64,000 nucleotides of DNA, from positions 6,076,001 to 6,140,000 of the forward strand of contig NC_014666.1 of the NCBI RefSeq assembly GCF_000166135.1, written 5' to 3'. Each line of letters begins with the position of its first letter. Position 1 is the stretch's first letter. The position numbers and the translations under genes are program-made. The notes below the pieces were generated by a model, which saw nothing but the letters and a program-made list of their open reading frames with translations, did not search any database and was not told the origin of the DNA. Below, in pieces: positions 53,200-62,953 of the stretch. Source of the stretch: Pseudofrankia inefficax (GTDB taxonomy: Bacteria > Actinomycetota > Actinomycetes > Frankiales > Frankiaceae).

Positions 53200-53617
53200 C
53201 GCGCTCCCCTCAGTCCGGGTGGGGCCGCGGCCTCGTGCTCGCCGCGCGGCCGGCGCCCGGGCCGGCCTGGGCCGGCAGGCGGTTGATTGTTGGTGTCATC
53301 AACACTGCCGGCCACGTATTTCAGCGCCGTCAAGCACCCGTAACAGCGCCGGACGGAGACCTTCCTCGGCGGCGCCGGCCGCGGCCCGCGGCCCACTGTC
53401 TCGGGACCTAGGCCTCTGGTCGCCGGACGCTGTTTCACCCTCCAAACCGCTGGTCAGCGCGCTCCGGGGCCGAACAGCGCCAGGATGCCAGCTGGTCCGC
53501 AGGACCGCGGCCCGCTCGTGCCGTCGCGCGACCTGAACTGTCATCCCGCGGTGGTCTACTGGGGCCGCCGGCCTCCGGGTACCAGGGGAGGCAGCCTGTC
53601 CCGGGTGCCTAAGGAGC
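53200..53617. promoter_or_regulatory. Divergent control region between monooxygenase and amidase genes
   Basis: A 418-bp gap with a 17-bp near-perfect palindrome at 53288-53304 and no evident gene. A lower-GC patch surrounds it (53281-53340), fitting the monooxygenase promoter. Confidence 0.5.
53288..53304. promoter_or_regulatory. 17-bp near-palindrome, probable operator
   Basis: TGTTGGTG-T-CATCAACA: seven of eight positions pair around a single central base, 89 bp upstream of the monooxygenase start. GTTGAT (53282) and ATCAAC (53298) give a further overlapping inverted pair. The XRE-cupin regulator at 55402 is the local candidate to bind. Confidence 0.6.
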
Positions 53618-55348
53618 ATGTCTGTGTCCACCGAGGTCCGCTACTACGCGGTCGGCCAGCCCGGCGGCCCGACGGCGGCCGCCCCCGCCGACGACCCCGC
53701 CTGGCGCGCGGGTCTCGAGGCCGCGTTCTGGCGGTACGAGCACGCGCTGCTCGCGAACGACCTGGACGTCCTGGACGAGCTGTTCCTCGACGACCCGGCG
53801 ACGCTGCGCGCCGACGGCGCCGGGGTCCTCGTCGGACACGCCCAGATCAGCCTGTTCCGACGGTCCAGGGGCGCGGGGGGCCGGCTGCCCGCGGCCCGGA
53901 CCGTCGAGCGGCTGCACGTCCAGGTACACGGTCCCGCGGCGGCGCTGCTGGTCGCCGAGGTGCTGCGCGAGGAGGACGGGGGCCGCGGCCTGCAGACCCA
54001 GCTGTGGACCGCCGTCGCCACCGACGGCGGCGAGGCCCGGTGGCGCGTGGTGGCGGCCCATGTCAGCGCCGCCCCGGCGGCGTCCTCGTCGGCCGGCTCC
54101 GCGTCGTCAGCCGGCCCACGCTCGGCGGCCGGCTCGGCGCCTGACGAGACGAGCGCGGTGTGGCGCGTGCGTGGAGGTCCGCTGGTCGCGGGCGTGGGTG
54201 AGGGCCCGCTGCGTGGGCTCACGGTCGCCGTCAAGGACCTGTTCGCCGTCCAGGGCCACCGGACCGGGGCCGGGAACCCGACCTGGCTCGCCGAGGCCGC
54301 CCCGGAGCCGCGGCACGCGCCGGCCGTCGCCGCGCTGCTCGCCGCCGGCGCCGACGTGGCCGGCATCGCGCAGACCGACGAGCTGGCCTACAGCCTGTCC
54401 GGGACGAACGTCCACTACGGCACCCCGCCCAACCCGACCGCCCCCGGCGTCGTCCCCGGCGGCTCCACCAGCGGGCCGGCGAGTGCCGTCGCGCTCGGCC
54501 TGGTCGACGTCGGCCTCGGGACCGACACGGGCGGCTCGGTGCGGGTACCGGCGTCCTACTGCGGCCTGTTCGGGATTCGCCCGACCCACGGCGCCGTGTC
54601 GGCCGCCGGGGTCGTCCCGCTCGCGCCCAGCTTCGACACCGTCGGCTGGCTGACCCGGGACGCGGACACGCTCGCCCAGGTGGGCGCGGTGCTGCTGCCG
54701 GCGGACCCGGCGGCGGGAGCACCGACGCGGCTGCTGGTGGCCGACGACCTGGTGGCCGCCGCCGAGCCGGAGGTCGGGGCCGCGCTGGCCGCGGTGCTGC
54801 CCGCGCTGGCCGCGGCGGTGGGGCTGCCGACGCGGCACGTCCCCCGGGTGGCCGGCGGCCGGCTCGACGACTGGGTCACCGCGTTCCGCCAGAACCAGGG
54901 CTGGGAGGCCAACGCGACGCACGGCGCGTGGGTCGCGGCGCACCCGGGCACGCTCGGGCCCGGGGTGGCCGCCCGGTTCGCCGCCGCCGCGGCGGTCACC
55001 GAGGGGCAGCTCAGGACCGCCCAGCGGGTCCGGACCCAGGTCCGCGACATCCTCGGCGCCGCGCTGGCCGGCGGGACCGTGCTGGTCGCGCCGGCGAGCA
55101 GCAGCCCGGCGCCGCGGATGGACCTCGCCGTCGACGTGAAGGACCGGGTCCGGGCCGCCACGCTCACCCTGACCTCGGGCGCCGGGCTCGCGGGCCTGCC
55201 CGTGGTGGTGCTGCCGATGCTGCGCGTCCGCGACCGCCCGGTCGGCGTCGCCCTGATCGGCGCCGCCGGAACGGACCGCGCCCTGCTCGCCCTCGCCACC
55301 CGCGCGGCCGCGGCCTGCCCGCCCCAACAGGCCCACACCGCCGACTAG
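53618..55348 (+). CDS. AtzH-like (DUF3225) / AtzE-like amidase fusion
   Basis: A 576-residue two-domain protein. Residues about 20-145 are an NTF2-like AtzH/DUF3225 domain (WRYEHALLANDLDVLDELFLDDP; LFRRSRGAGG). A Ser/Ala linker follows, then an amidase-signature domain with Lys206 (VAVKDLF), cis-Ser283 (PGGSTSGPASAVA) and nucleophile Ser307 (TDTGGSVRVPAS). In Pseudomonas, AtzE and AtzH act on carboxybiuret and dicarboxyurea as separate chains. AAGGAG lies only two bases before ATG 53618 but seven before the in-frame GTG 53624, which may be the true start. Confidence 0.88.
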   Translation: MSVSTEVRYYAVGQPGGPTAAAPADDPAWRAGLEAAFWRYEHALLANDLDVLDELFLDDPATLRADGAGVLVGHAQISLFRRSRGAGGRLPAARTVERLHVQVHGPAAALLVAEVLREEDGGRGLQTQLWTAVATDGGEARWRVVAAHVSAAPAASSSAGSASSAGPRSAAGSAPDETSAVWRVRGGPLVAGVGEGPLRGLTVAVKDLFAVQGHRTGAGNPTWLAEAAPEPRHAPAVAALLAAGADVAGIAQTDELAYSLSGTNVHYGTPPNPTAPGVVPGGSTSGPASAVALGLVDVGLGTDTGGSVRVPASYCGLFGIRPTHGAVSAAGVVPLAPSFDTVGWLTRDADTLAQVGAVLLPADPAAGAPTRLLVADDLVAAAEPEVGAALAAVLPALAAAVGLPTRHVPRVAGGRLDDWVTAFRQNQGWEANATHGAWVAAHPGTLGPGVAARFAAAAAVTEGQLRTAQRVRTQVRDILGAALAGGTVLVAPASSSPAPRMDLAVDVKDRVRAATLTLTSGAGLAGLPVVVLPMLRVRDRPVGVALIGAAGTDRALLALATRAAAACPPQQAHTAD

Positions 55349-55401
55349 GGCAGGCCGGGCGGCCGGCGGCGAGCGCGCCCGCCGCCGGTGGTGATGGGAC
55401 C

Positions 55402-56004
55402 ATGAGCGGTATGGCAATCGACGCCGGAGCCGCCGGGGAGGACCTGAGCACCCGGATCGGGCGGTCGATCCGGGTGCTGCGCCGGCAACAGGGGCTGACT
55501 CTCGTCCAGCTCGCGACGAAGGCCGAGCTGTCGCACCCGTTCCTCAGCCAGCTGGAGCGTGGCCTCGCCCGGCCCAGCATGGCGTCGCTGCACCGGCTCG
55601 CGCAGGCCCTGGGCACCACCCAGCCGGCGCTGATGTCGATGGCGGCCGACGACGGTGCCGCGCTGTCCGCGGACGGGCGGGTCAGCCTGGTCACGGCGGG
55701 CAGCGGCGTGCCCGTCGACAACCCCGGCGGGGTCGCGAGGTCCCTCGTCGCCGGGGCCCGGGCGATCTACCCGGTTCTCTTCGACGGCGCCCCGGCCGAG
55801 TTCGGCCAGGCCTACACCCACCCCGGCGACGAGTTCGTCCACGTCATCGCCGGCACGATCGAGGTGGAGGTCCAGGGCGAGGGCCTGTTCGTCGTCGGCC
55901 CCGGCGACACCCTCTACTACCCCGGCGTCCTGCCCCACCGCTGGCGGCAGCTCGCCGGCCCCACCAGCCGCATCCTGCTGGTCCAGGACGCCCGCGCCCA
56001 CTGA
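55402..56004 (+). CDS. XRE-family regulator with C-terminal cupin
   Basis: A 200-residue protein. The helix-turn-helix is IRVLRRQQGLTLVQLATKAE through LSQLERGLARPSMASLHRLAQ (about 21-65). The cupin sensor has AYTHPGDEFVHVIAGTIEVEV and GDTLYYPGVLPHRWRQ. These repressors typically bind a small catabolite. It follows the amidase by 53 bases and probably governs this cluster. ATG 55402 or 55411 could start it. Confidence 0.88.
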   Translation: MSGMAIDAGAAGEDLSTRIGRSIRVLRRQQGLTLVQLATKAELSHPFLSQLERGLARPSMASLHRLAQALGTTQPALMSMAADDGAALSADGRVSLVTAGSGVPVDNPGGVARSLVAGARAIYPVLFDGAPAEFGQAYTHPGDEFVHVIAGTIEVEVQGEGLFVVGPGDTLYYPGVLPHRWRQLAGPTSRILLVQDARAH

Positions 56005-56027
56005 CCCGGGGGCGTCTCGCGGCCCGG

Positions 56028-57896
56028 TCAGAGCGCGGCGACGCCCGCCGACCAGGAGGCGTGCAGGCGCTGGTAGACACCGGGGCGGTCGACCAGCTCC
56101 GCGTGCGTGCCCTGCTGGACGATCCGGCCGGCGTCGACGACGACGACCAGGTCGGCGGTCTCGGCGGTCGACAGGCGGTGGGCGATCGTCACGGCGGTGC
56201 GCTCGCGGGTGAGCTCCAGCAGCGCGGCGCCGAGGCGGACCTCGGTGGCCGGGTCGACGGCGGAGGTCGCCTCGTCGAGCACGAGCAGATCCGGGTCGGC
56301 GAGCTCGGCGCGGGCCAGCGCGATGAGCTGGCGCTCGCCGGCCGAGAGCAGCCCGCCGGACTCGCCGACCTGGGTCAGCACCCCGGCCGGAGTGCGCGCG
56401 AGCCAGTCGGCCAGCCCGAGGCGGGTGAAGGCCGCGACGATCTCCTCGTCGGTCGCGGTTGGCCGGCCGTAGCGGACGTTGTCGGCGATCGTCGCGTCGA
56501 ACAGGAAGCCGTCCTGCGGGACCATCACGACCCGGCCGCGCAGCGACGAGAAGCGCACCTCGGTCAGCGGCACCCCGCCGATCAGGATCCGGCCCTCGGT
56601 CGGGTCCATCAGCCGGGTCAGCAGCTTCGCGATCGTCGTCTTGCCCGAACCGGTCTCGCCGACGACCGCGACCCGGGCGCGGGCCGGGACGCGCAGGTCG
56701 ACGCCATGCAGGACGGGCGGGCCGGTCGGATAACGGAACGTCACCCGTTCGAAGGTCACGTCGAGGGAGCCGGGTGCCAGGTCGCGGCCGCCGGGCGTGC
56801 CGTCGGGGCCGCGCAGGGCCTCGGCGGGGTCGCGGATGTCGCTGGGGGTGTCGAGGATGTCGAGCACCCGGCGCAGGCCGGCGAGCGCGTTCGCGCCGTC
56901 GTTGAGCACCTCGGTGAGGGTCTGGACCGGCATGACGAACAGCGTCATCAGGAACAGGAAGGCCACCAGCCGGCCGGTCGACAGGTGCCCGCCGACGCCC
57001 AGGGCCACGCCGAGCAGGACGACACCGGCCAGCGCCGCCGCCGAGACCAGCTCGGCGGTCGAGAACACGACGGCGACCAGGACCTGGGCCCTGGTCTGCG
57101 CCGAGCGGTGGGCCTCGACGGTCTGGTCGATCCGGGCGGCGGTGCGGCCCTGCGAGCCGTACGCCCGGACCACCTGCGCGCCGACGACCGCCTCCGACAC
57201 CGCGCCGAGCAGCTCCCCGACGCGGCGGCGCACGATCGCGTACCGGACCGCCAGCTTGCGCTGGAAGCCCCGGGTGGCGAGCACCATCGGGACGAAGCAG
57301 ACGTAGACCAGCAGGGTCAGCGGCCAGGAGAAGACCAGCATCAGGCAGGTCGCGACGATCATCTGACCGACCGAGACGACCAGCATCACGCCGCCGAGCT
57401 GCAGGAACTGCGACATCTGGTCGACGTCGGTGGTGACCCGGGCGGTCAGCCCGCCGCGGGCCTGGGTCGCCTGGGTGAGCATCGCCAGGTCGTGGATGTG
57501 CCGGAAGGCGCGGACCCGCAGCGCCGCGAGCGCGCCCTCGGACATCCGGTACATCCGGACGTTCATCAGGTACGTCGCGGCCGCCGTCAGGACGATCGTG
57601 CCGGCGGCGATCTCGACGGCCGTGCGCACGAGGCCCAGGTCGACGCCGTGCGGCCCGGAGATGCCCCGGTCGAGCGTCTGCTGGACGGTCAGCGGGATGA
57701 CGACCTTGCCGACGGTGGCGACGAGCGCCAGCAGCAGGGTGACCGACAGGCCGCGGGTCGCCTCGGGGGCGAGCCGGTGCAGCCGGCGGCCTGTGCCCAG
57801 CAGCCCCTCCCGGCGCCCGGCCCGGTCCCGTTCCTCGATCGCGGCGGCCGGCGGCGCCGAGCCGCGCTGCGGGGGGATCGCGGCGTCAGCCGTCAT
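56028..57896 (-). CDS. ABC exporter half-transporter (canonical catalytic Glu)
   Basis: A 622-residue permease plus ATPase. Six N-terminal helices (LLLALVATVGKVVIPLTVQ onward) precede Walker A VGETGSGKTTIAKLLTRL, signature LLSAGERQLIALA (LSAGE instead of LSGGQ), Walker B LLVLDEATSAVDP and switch IAHRLS. Its ATG overlaps the upstream half-transporter stop by four bases (ATGA). The pair forms a heterodimeric exporter; substrate unknown. Confidence 0.93.
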   Translation of the reverse strand: MTADAAIPPQRGSAPPAAAIEERDRAGRREGLLGTGRRLHRLAPEATRGLSVTLLLALVATVGKVVIPLTVQQTLDRGISGPHGVDLGLVRTAVEIAAGTIVLTAAATYLMNVRMYRMSEGALAALRVRAFRHIHDLAMLTQATQARGGLTARVTTDVDQMSQFLQLGGVMLVVSVGQMIVATCLMLVFSWPLTLLVYVCFVPMVLATRGFQRKLAVRYAIVRRRVGELLGAVSEAVVGAQVVRAYGSQGRTAARIDQTVEAHRSAQTRAQVLVAVVFSTAELVSAAALAGVVLLGVALGVGGHLSTGRLVAFLFLMTLFVMPVQTLTEVLNDGANALAGLRRVLDILDTPSDIRDPAEALRGPDGTPGGRDLAPGSLDVTFERVTFRYPTGPPVLHGVDLRVPARARVAVVGETGSGKTTIAKLLTRLMDPTEGRILIGGVPLTEVRFSSLRGRVVMVPQDGFLFDATIADNVRYGRPTATDEEIVAAFTRLGLADWLARTPAGVLTQVGESGGLLSAGERQLIALARAELADPDLLVLDEATSAVDPATEVRLGAALLELTRERTAVTIAHRLSTAETADLVVVVDAGRIVQQGTHAELVDRPGVYQRLHASWSAGVAAL

Positions 57897-59947
57897 GACA
57901 GCACCCCCTCGTCGGCGGCGTCGGAGGTCTGAGCCGCGTCCGCGTCCTGGGTCATGACGGCGTCCTGGGCCGCGACGGACTCCCGGCCCGAGTCCGCGCC
58001 GGCCGCCAGCCGCGCGGCCCGCTCGTAGGCGGTGAGCAGCTCGGCGTAGCCGGGCGAGCCGACGAGCAACTCGTCGTGACGGCCCTGGGCGACGACCCGC
58101 CCGTCCTCCAGGTAGACGACCTCGTCGGCGAGCGCGATCGTCGCCCGCCGGTGGGCGACGACGACGACGGTCGACGCGGTGAGGCCGCGCAGCCCGGACA
58201 GGATCGACGCCTCGACCCGGGGGTCGACGCTGGAGGTCGCGTCGTCCAGCACCAGCAGCCGGGGGTGGCGCACCAGTGCTCGGGCCAGCGCGACCCGCTG
58301 GCGCTGGCCGCCGGACAGGGTGGTGCCGCGCTCCCCCACCTCGGTGTCCAGGCCGGCCGGGAGCGCCGCGACGAACCGGTCCGCCTGGGCGCGGCGCAGC
58401 GCGTCCCAGACCTCGTCGTCGGTCAGGTCGGCGCCGAGGGTGATGTTGGACCGGACCGTGTCGTCGAACAGGAACGCCTGCTGGGCCACCAGCGCGACGG
58501 CGCCGGTCACCTCGCCGACGGCCAGCTCGCGCAGGTCGGAGCCGTCGAGGCGGACGGAGCCGGCGTCCGGGTCGACCAGCCTGGCGAGCAGGCCGACCAG
58601 GGTCGACTTCCCGGAACCGGTCCGCCCGGTGACCGCGATGACCTTCCCTGGGGTGGCGTCGAAGGTGACGTCGGTGAGCGCGTCGGCGCGCTCGGCCCGC
58701 CCGGTCGGCTTGGTCGGCTCGCGGCCGTCCTCGGTCGAGGCGAGCGCGTCGGACTCGGCGGCCTGGTAGCGGTACCCGACGCCCGCCAGGCGCAGCGCGG
58801 CCGGGCCGGTGCCGGTCAGCCGGGCCGGCCCGAACACCTGCTCGCCACTCGCGGTCAGCACCGCCGACACCCGGCCCCAGCCGACGACCGAACGGGGCAG
58901 CTCGCTGATCACCCAGCCGATCGCCCGGATCGGGAAGGCCAGCAGCGTGAACAGGTAGGCCACCCGGACCAGGTCGCCGACCGACAGGTGCCCGGCGGCG
59001 ATCCGCTGCGACCCGACGAGGAGCACGGCGAGCACCCCGAAGTTCGGCAGCGCCTCCATCAACGGGTCGAAGGCCCCGCGCACCCGGCCGGCCCGGATCA
59101 TCGCGTCGCGCAGTTCCTCGGCCGCGCGGCGGAACCGGGCCGTCTCGTCGGCCTCACGCCCGAGCGTCTTGACGACCAGGGCGCCGTCGAACGACTCGTG
59201 GGCCACGGCGCTCACCTCGGCGCGCAGCCCCTGCACCCGGGCGAACAGCGGCGACACCCGCCGCGAGTAGAGGTAGTTGAGCACCCCGACGACCGGGAAG
59301 ACCACGAACCCGACGGCGGCGAGCAGCGGATCGGTCGCGATGAGCAGGGCCACAGCCGCCGCGAGCATGACCACGACGCCGACCGCGAACGGGAACGGCG
59401 CGATCGGCGCCCACAGCGCCTCGACGTCGGCGTTCGCGTTGGACAGCAGCGCCCCGGTCGAGTGCCGCTGATGCCAGGCCAGCGGCAGCCGCAGGTACTG
59501 GCGGGTGACCCGGCGCCGGTAGTGCGCCTGCATCCGGTACTGCAGGATGCCGGCGGCGAACCGGCGGAAGAACATCCCGACCGCCCGGGCGGCGCCGACC
59601 GCGAACACCAGCAGCGCCGCGCCGACGACGGCGCCCCAGCCGGCGTGCCCGCTGTCCAGCGACGGGACGACGACCCGCTGGGTGACCTCGCCGAGGACGT
59701 ACGAGCTCGCGACGGTGGCCAGGCCGAACAGCGCGCTGCCGGTGACCGAGAGCGCGAACAGCCGAGGCTCCTCACGGATCGCCAGGCCCAGGACCCGCAG
59801 GCCGCGCCGGATCACCGAGCCGGACGCGTCGACGGCGCGCGCCGCGTCGGCGAACCAGGCCGGGTTGACCGCGGAGCCACCGGGGCCGGCGGAGCTGGAC
59901 CCTGTGAGACCGCCCGGTCCGCCCGGAGCGTCACCGGATGGGGACAC
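57893..59947 (-). CDS. ABC exporter half-transporter (Walker B Asp instead of Glu)
   Basis: A 684-residue partner. GTG 59947 has an AGGAG site five bases upstream. After six helices (RLFALSVTGSALFGLATVAS; WGAVVGAALLVFAVGAARA), Walker A is TGRTGSGKSTLVGLLARL, signature TTLSGGQRQRVALARAL, Walker B LLVLDDATSSVDP. The catalytic Glu is replaced by Asp. Together with LSAGE in the partner this is the pattern of one degenerate ATP site in heterodimeric exporters. An acidic Ala/Asp tail ends the protein. Confidence 0.92.
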   Translation of the reverse strand: MSPSGDAPGGPGGLTGSSSAGPGGSAVNPAWFADAARAVDASGSVIRRGLRVLGLAIREEPRLFALSVTGSALFGLATVASSYVLGEVTQRVVVPSLDSGHAGWGAVVGAALLVFAVGAARAVGMFFRRFAAGILQYRMQAHYRRRVTRQYLRLPLAWHQRHSTGALLSNANADVEALWAPIAPFPFAVGVVVMLAAAVALLIATDPLLAAVGFVVFPVVGVLNYLYSRRVSPLFARVQGLRAEVSAVAHESFDGALVVKTLGREADETARFRRAAEELRDAMIRAGRVRGAFDPLMEALPNFGVLAVLLVGSQRIAAGHLSVGDLVRVAYLFTLLAFPIRAIGWVISELPRSVVGWGRVSAVLTASGEQVFGPARLTGTGPAALRLAGVGYRYQAAESDALASTEDGREPTKPTGRAERADALTDVTFDATPGKVIAVTGRTGSGKSTLVGLLARLVDPDAGSVRLDGSDLRELAVGEVTGAVALVAQQAFLFDDTVRSNITLGADLTDDEVWDALRRAQADRFVAALPAGLDTEVGERGTTLSGGQRQRVALARALVRHPRLLVLDDATSSVDPRVEASILSGLRGLTASTVVVVAHRRATIALADEVVYLEDGRVVAQGRHDELLVGSPGYAELLTAYERAARLAAGADSGRESVAAQDAVMTQDADAAQTSDAADEGVLS

Positions 59948-60118
59948 CGTTCTCCTCTCGCGCGCTGCCGACGACGCCGGGTGCTGGCCTCGCCGTGCTA
60001 CGGCCGTGTGACAGCGCCGTGCCATCAAAACGGCAACGCGAACGCGACGCCACGGATTTCCTGGCGCGTCAGCCGGCTCGCGCGGCTCCCGCCGCGGCCT
60101 CGGCCGGCGGGCGGGACG

Positions 60119-60883
60119 TCAGCGGACGGGGACCTCGGCGGACCGCAGCGCGGCCTTGACGTCGGCGATCCGCAGCTGGCCGAAATGGAAGACGCTCGCC
60201 GCGAGCACCGCGTCGGCGCCGGCGGCGACCGCCGGGGCGAAGTCGGCGAGCTGCCCGGCACCACCGCTCGCGATCACCGGAACGTCCACCTCACGGCGCA
60301 CGGCCGTGATCATCTCCAGGTCGTAACCGTCGCGGGTCCCGTCGGCGTCCATGGAGTTCAGCAGGATCTCCCCGGCGCCGAGCTCGACGGCCCGCGCCGC
60401 CCAGGCGACCGCGTCGATGCCGGTGCCACGCCGGCCGCCGTGGGTCGTGACCTCGAAGGCCGGCCCGTCCGGGTCCGGGGAGCGGCGGGCGTCGACCGAC
60501 AGGACGACGCACTGGCTGCCGAACCGCAGCGCGCACTCCCGCAGCAGCTCCGGGCGGGCGACCGCGGCCGTGTTGATGCCGACCTTGTCGGCACCGGCCC
60601 GCAGCAGCCGGTCCACGTCGTCCGCCGCCCGCACCCCGCCGCCGACGGTCAGCGGGATGAAGACCTGCTCGGCGGTGCGCCGGACGATGTCAAAGGTGGT
60701 CTCCCGGTTGCCGCTGGAGGCCGTGATGTCCAGGAAGGTCAGCTCGTCGGCGCCCTCGGCGTCGTAGAGCCTGGCCATCTCGACCGGGTCGCCGGCGTCG
60801 CGCAGGTCGAGGAAGTTGACGCCCTTGACGACCCGTCCGGCGTCCACGTCCAAACACGGGATGACGCGGACGGCGACGCTCAT
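60119..60883 (-). CDS. hisF: Imidazole glycerol phosphate synthase cyclase subunit
   Basis: A 254-residue barrel. The catalytic Asp pair is in [18 protein letters not shown] and [33 protein letters not shown] and GGAGQLADF are the phosphate sites. ATG 60883 overlaps the hisA stop by four bases (ATGA). Confidence 0.97.
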   Translation of the reverse strand: MSVAVRVIPCLDVDAGRVVKGVNFLDLRDAGDPVEMARLYDAEGADELTFLDITASSGNRETTFDIVRRTAEQVFIPLTVGGGVRAADDVDRLLRAGADKVGINTAAVARPELLRECALRFGSQCVVLSVDARRSPDPDGPAFEVTTHGGRRGTGIDAVAWAARAVELGAGEILLNSMDADGTRDGYDLEMITAVRREVDVPVIASGGAGQLADFAPAVAAGADAVLAASVFHFGQLRIADVKAALRSAEVPVR

Positions 60884-61614
60884 CGCGCGGCGCCGACCTC
60901 GCCGTTCGCGACGGCGAGCGCCTCGGGGAGGGTGAACGCGCCGGCATAGAGCGCCTTGCCGACGATCGCGCCCTCGACCCCTGGGACACCGGCGATGGCG
61001 GTCAGGTCGGCGAGCGAGGACACGCCGCCGCTGGCGACGACGGGCCGGTCGGTGGCGCCGGTGACCGCGGCCAGCAGCTCCAGGTTCGGACCGGTCAGGG
61101 TGCCGTCGCGGCGCACGTCGGTGAGGACGTAACGGGCGCAGCCGTCCGCGTCGAGGCGGGCGAGGACGTCGAACAGCTCGCCACCCTCCTTGGTCCAGCC
61201 GCGGGCGGCCAGCGTGGTGCCGCGCACGTCCAGCCCGACGGCGATCTTGTCGCCGACCCGGTCGATCGCCCGGCGCACCCAGTCGGGGTTCTCCAGCGCG
61301 GCCGTGCCGACGTTCACCCGGGCGGCACCGGTGGCGAGCGCCGCGTCGAGCGAGGCGTCGTCCCGGATGCCGCCGGACAGCTCCACGGCGACGTCGAGGG
61401 ACTTCACCACGGCGGCGAGCAGGTCCCGGTTGGAGCCACGGCCGAAGGCGGCGTCCAGGTCGACGAGATGGATCCACTCGGCGCCGTCGCGCTGCCAGGC
61501 GAGCGCCGCCTCGCGCGGGTCGCCGTAGACGGTCTCCGACCCGGCCTCTCCCTGCACCAGCCGGACGGCCACTCCGTCCGCCACATCCACCGCGGGCAAC
61601 AACGTCAACGTCAC
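60880..61614 (-). CDS. hisA: Phosphoribosyl isomerase A (HisA/PriA type)
   Basis: A 244-residue barrel. The catalytic Asp residues are in [15 protein letters not shown] and [20 protein letters not shown]. In actinobacteria this enzyme (PriA) usually serves both histidine and tryptophan synthesis; the trp genes here have no trpF, which fits. Dual function is inferred from this. GTG 61614 starts it. Confidence 0.94.
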   Translation of the reverse strand: MTLTLLPAVDVADGVAVRLVQGEAGSETVYGDPREAALAWQRDGAEWIHLVDLDAAFGRGSNRDLLAAVVKSLDVAVELSGGIRDDASLDAALATGAARVNVGTAALENPDWVRRAIDRVGDKIAVGLDVRGTTLAARGWTKEGGELFDVLARLDADGCARYVLTDVRRDGTLTGPNLELLAAVTGATDRPVVASGGVSSLADLTAIAGVPGVEGAIVGKALYAGAFTLPEALAVANGEVGAAR

Positions 61615-61623
61615 CCGCCCAGC

Positions 61624-62829
61624 CTACGGTGCGCCGCCCGCGGCGGAGGACCGTGCCGAGGCCGCGGCCGATGCCGAATGCGTCACCGGCGCCGTGGCGG
61701 CGCGTGATCCGGTGGCGGACGGCCGCGCCGAGGCTCCGGCGGTGGCCGGCGGGTGGGTGGCGCCGGCGGTGGCGGTCGGCCGGGTGGAGGCTCCGGCGGT
61801 CGCCGGCTGGCCGGTGGCCGGCTGGCCGGTCGCCGGCGGTCGCGGTGAGGACGGTGGCGCGGTGGCGGTGGCCGACGCGCGCGGCGTGGTGGTCGCGGGA
61901 AGCGACGCCGCGGTGGTCGCCGGCTGCGTCGTGGCCACCGCGGAGGTGGGCGTCGGTCCCGGCGCTCCGGGGGCCGCGGCCGGCTCGCGGGGATCACCGG
62001 AGCGCGTCGCCGCCCGGTCCGCGTCGAGGACGATCGAGCCCTCCGCCAGCCTCGGACGCGACTCGACGGAACCGTCCGAGCCGGCGGCCCGCAGCGGTTC
62101 GGGCGTCGGGGCCAGCCGCGCGGACGGCGCGGTCGACACGGCGGTCGACGCGCGCGGGTCGGTCATCGCGGGCGACGCGGGCGAGCCGGTCACGGCGGGC
62201 AGCCGACGGTCGGAGGCGGCCCGCTGCCAGGCGGCGGCCGCGCACATTCCGGCCAGGCACACCACGATCCCCGCGACGGCGGCCAGCAGCGCGACCTCGC
62301 CGTAGCTGAGCCGATGCGCACGGGCCCGTGGGGGCTCGGCGTGCCGCCCTGGCCGCGTGCGGGACGGCCACCCGGCCTGCTGGCCCGGCGGCGGAGGCTT
62401 ACCCCGGGAGGGGGCCGGGCCGGGGCGTCGGCCGGTCTCGGCCGGGTCGGGCCGAGGCGGCACCGGGCCCGAACGAGCCGGCCCCGCGCTCGAGTGAGCC
62501 GGCACCGGGCCCGGACGGGTCTGCACCGGGCCCGAGACAGCCGGCACGGGACCCGGGCGGGCCGGGGCCGGGCGGGCCGGGTTCGCGACCGGGCCCTGTC
62601 GCGCCGGGGTCGCGCCGGGGGCCGCGTCCGCCGTGGGTTCGAGCCAGGGCTGCCGGCCCCGGTCGAGCACGAACGACGTCAGTGTCTCGGCGTCCGCGAT
62701 GTCCACGTCCTCGGCCGACCGGACGGCGGCGCCGTCCGCGTCCTGCGCGGCCGAACGCTGACCTGTCTCGCCCGACGCCAGCCACGGGCGCGCGGCGCCC
62801 GCGGCCAGCCGCGGGCCCGGCCGGGTCAT
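61624..62829 (-). CDS. Single-pass membrane protein with Pro/Thr/Ala-rich outer tail
   Basis: A 401-residue protein. A short conserved-looking start ([20 protein letters not shown]) is followed by a Pro-rich cytoplasmic region, one helix ([25 protein letters not shown], about 175-198, cysteines inside) and a 200-residue Ala/Thr/Pro/Ser tail with repeats such as [15 protein letters not shown]. The tail looks like a cell-wall spacer or glycosylated segment. Low complexity means the frame relies on composition; confidence is moderate. It is ten bases upstream of hisA. Confidence 0.6.
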   Translation of the reverse strand: MTRPGPRLAAGAARPWLASGETGQRSAAQDADGAAVRSAEDVDIADAETLTSFVLDRGRQPWLEPTADAAPGATPARQGPVANPARPAPARPGPVPAVSGPVQTRPGPVPAHSSAGPARSGPVPPRPDPAETGRRPGPAPSRGKPPPPGQQAGWPSRTRPGRHAEPPRARAHRLSYGEVALLAAVAGIVVCLAGMCAAAAWQRAASDRRLPAVTGSPASPAMTDPRASTAVSTAPSARLAPTPEPLRAAGSDGSVESRPRLAEGSIVLDADRAATRSGDPREPAAAPGAPGPTPTSAVATTQPATTAASLPATTTPRASATATAPPSSPRPPATGQPATGQPATAGASTRPTATAGATHPPATAGASARPSATGSRAATAPVTHSASAAASARSSAAGGAP

Positions 62830-62953
62830 GCGGGCCTCATCCGGTCCCCATGGGGATCAGCGTGGCTGGATTCACCCAAAGGCGATTACCTAACGCGCCC
62901 GGACAAGTCGTTTGGGTAGTCAACCCTCCCGAAATGCGCACCGGCGACCTTTG

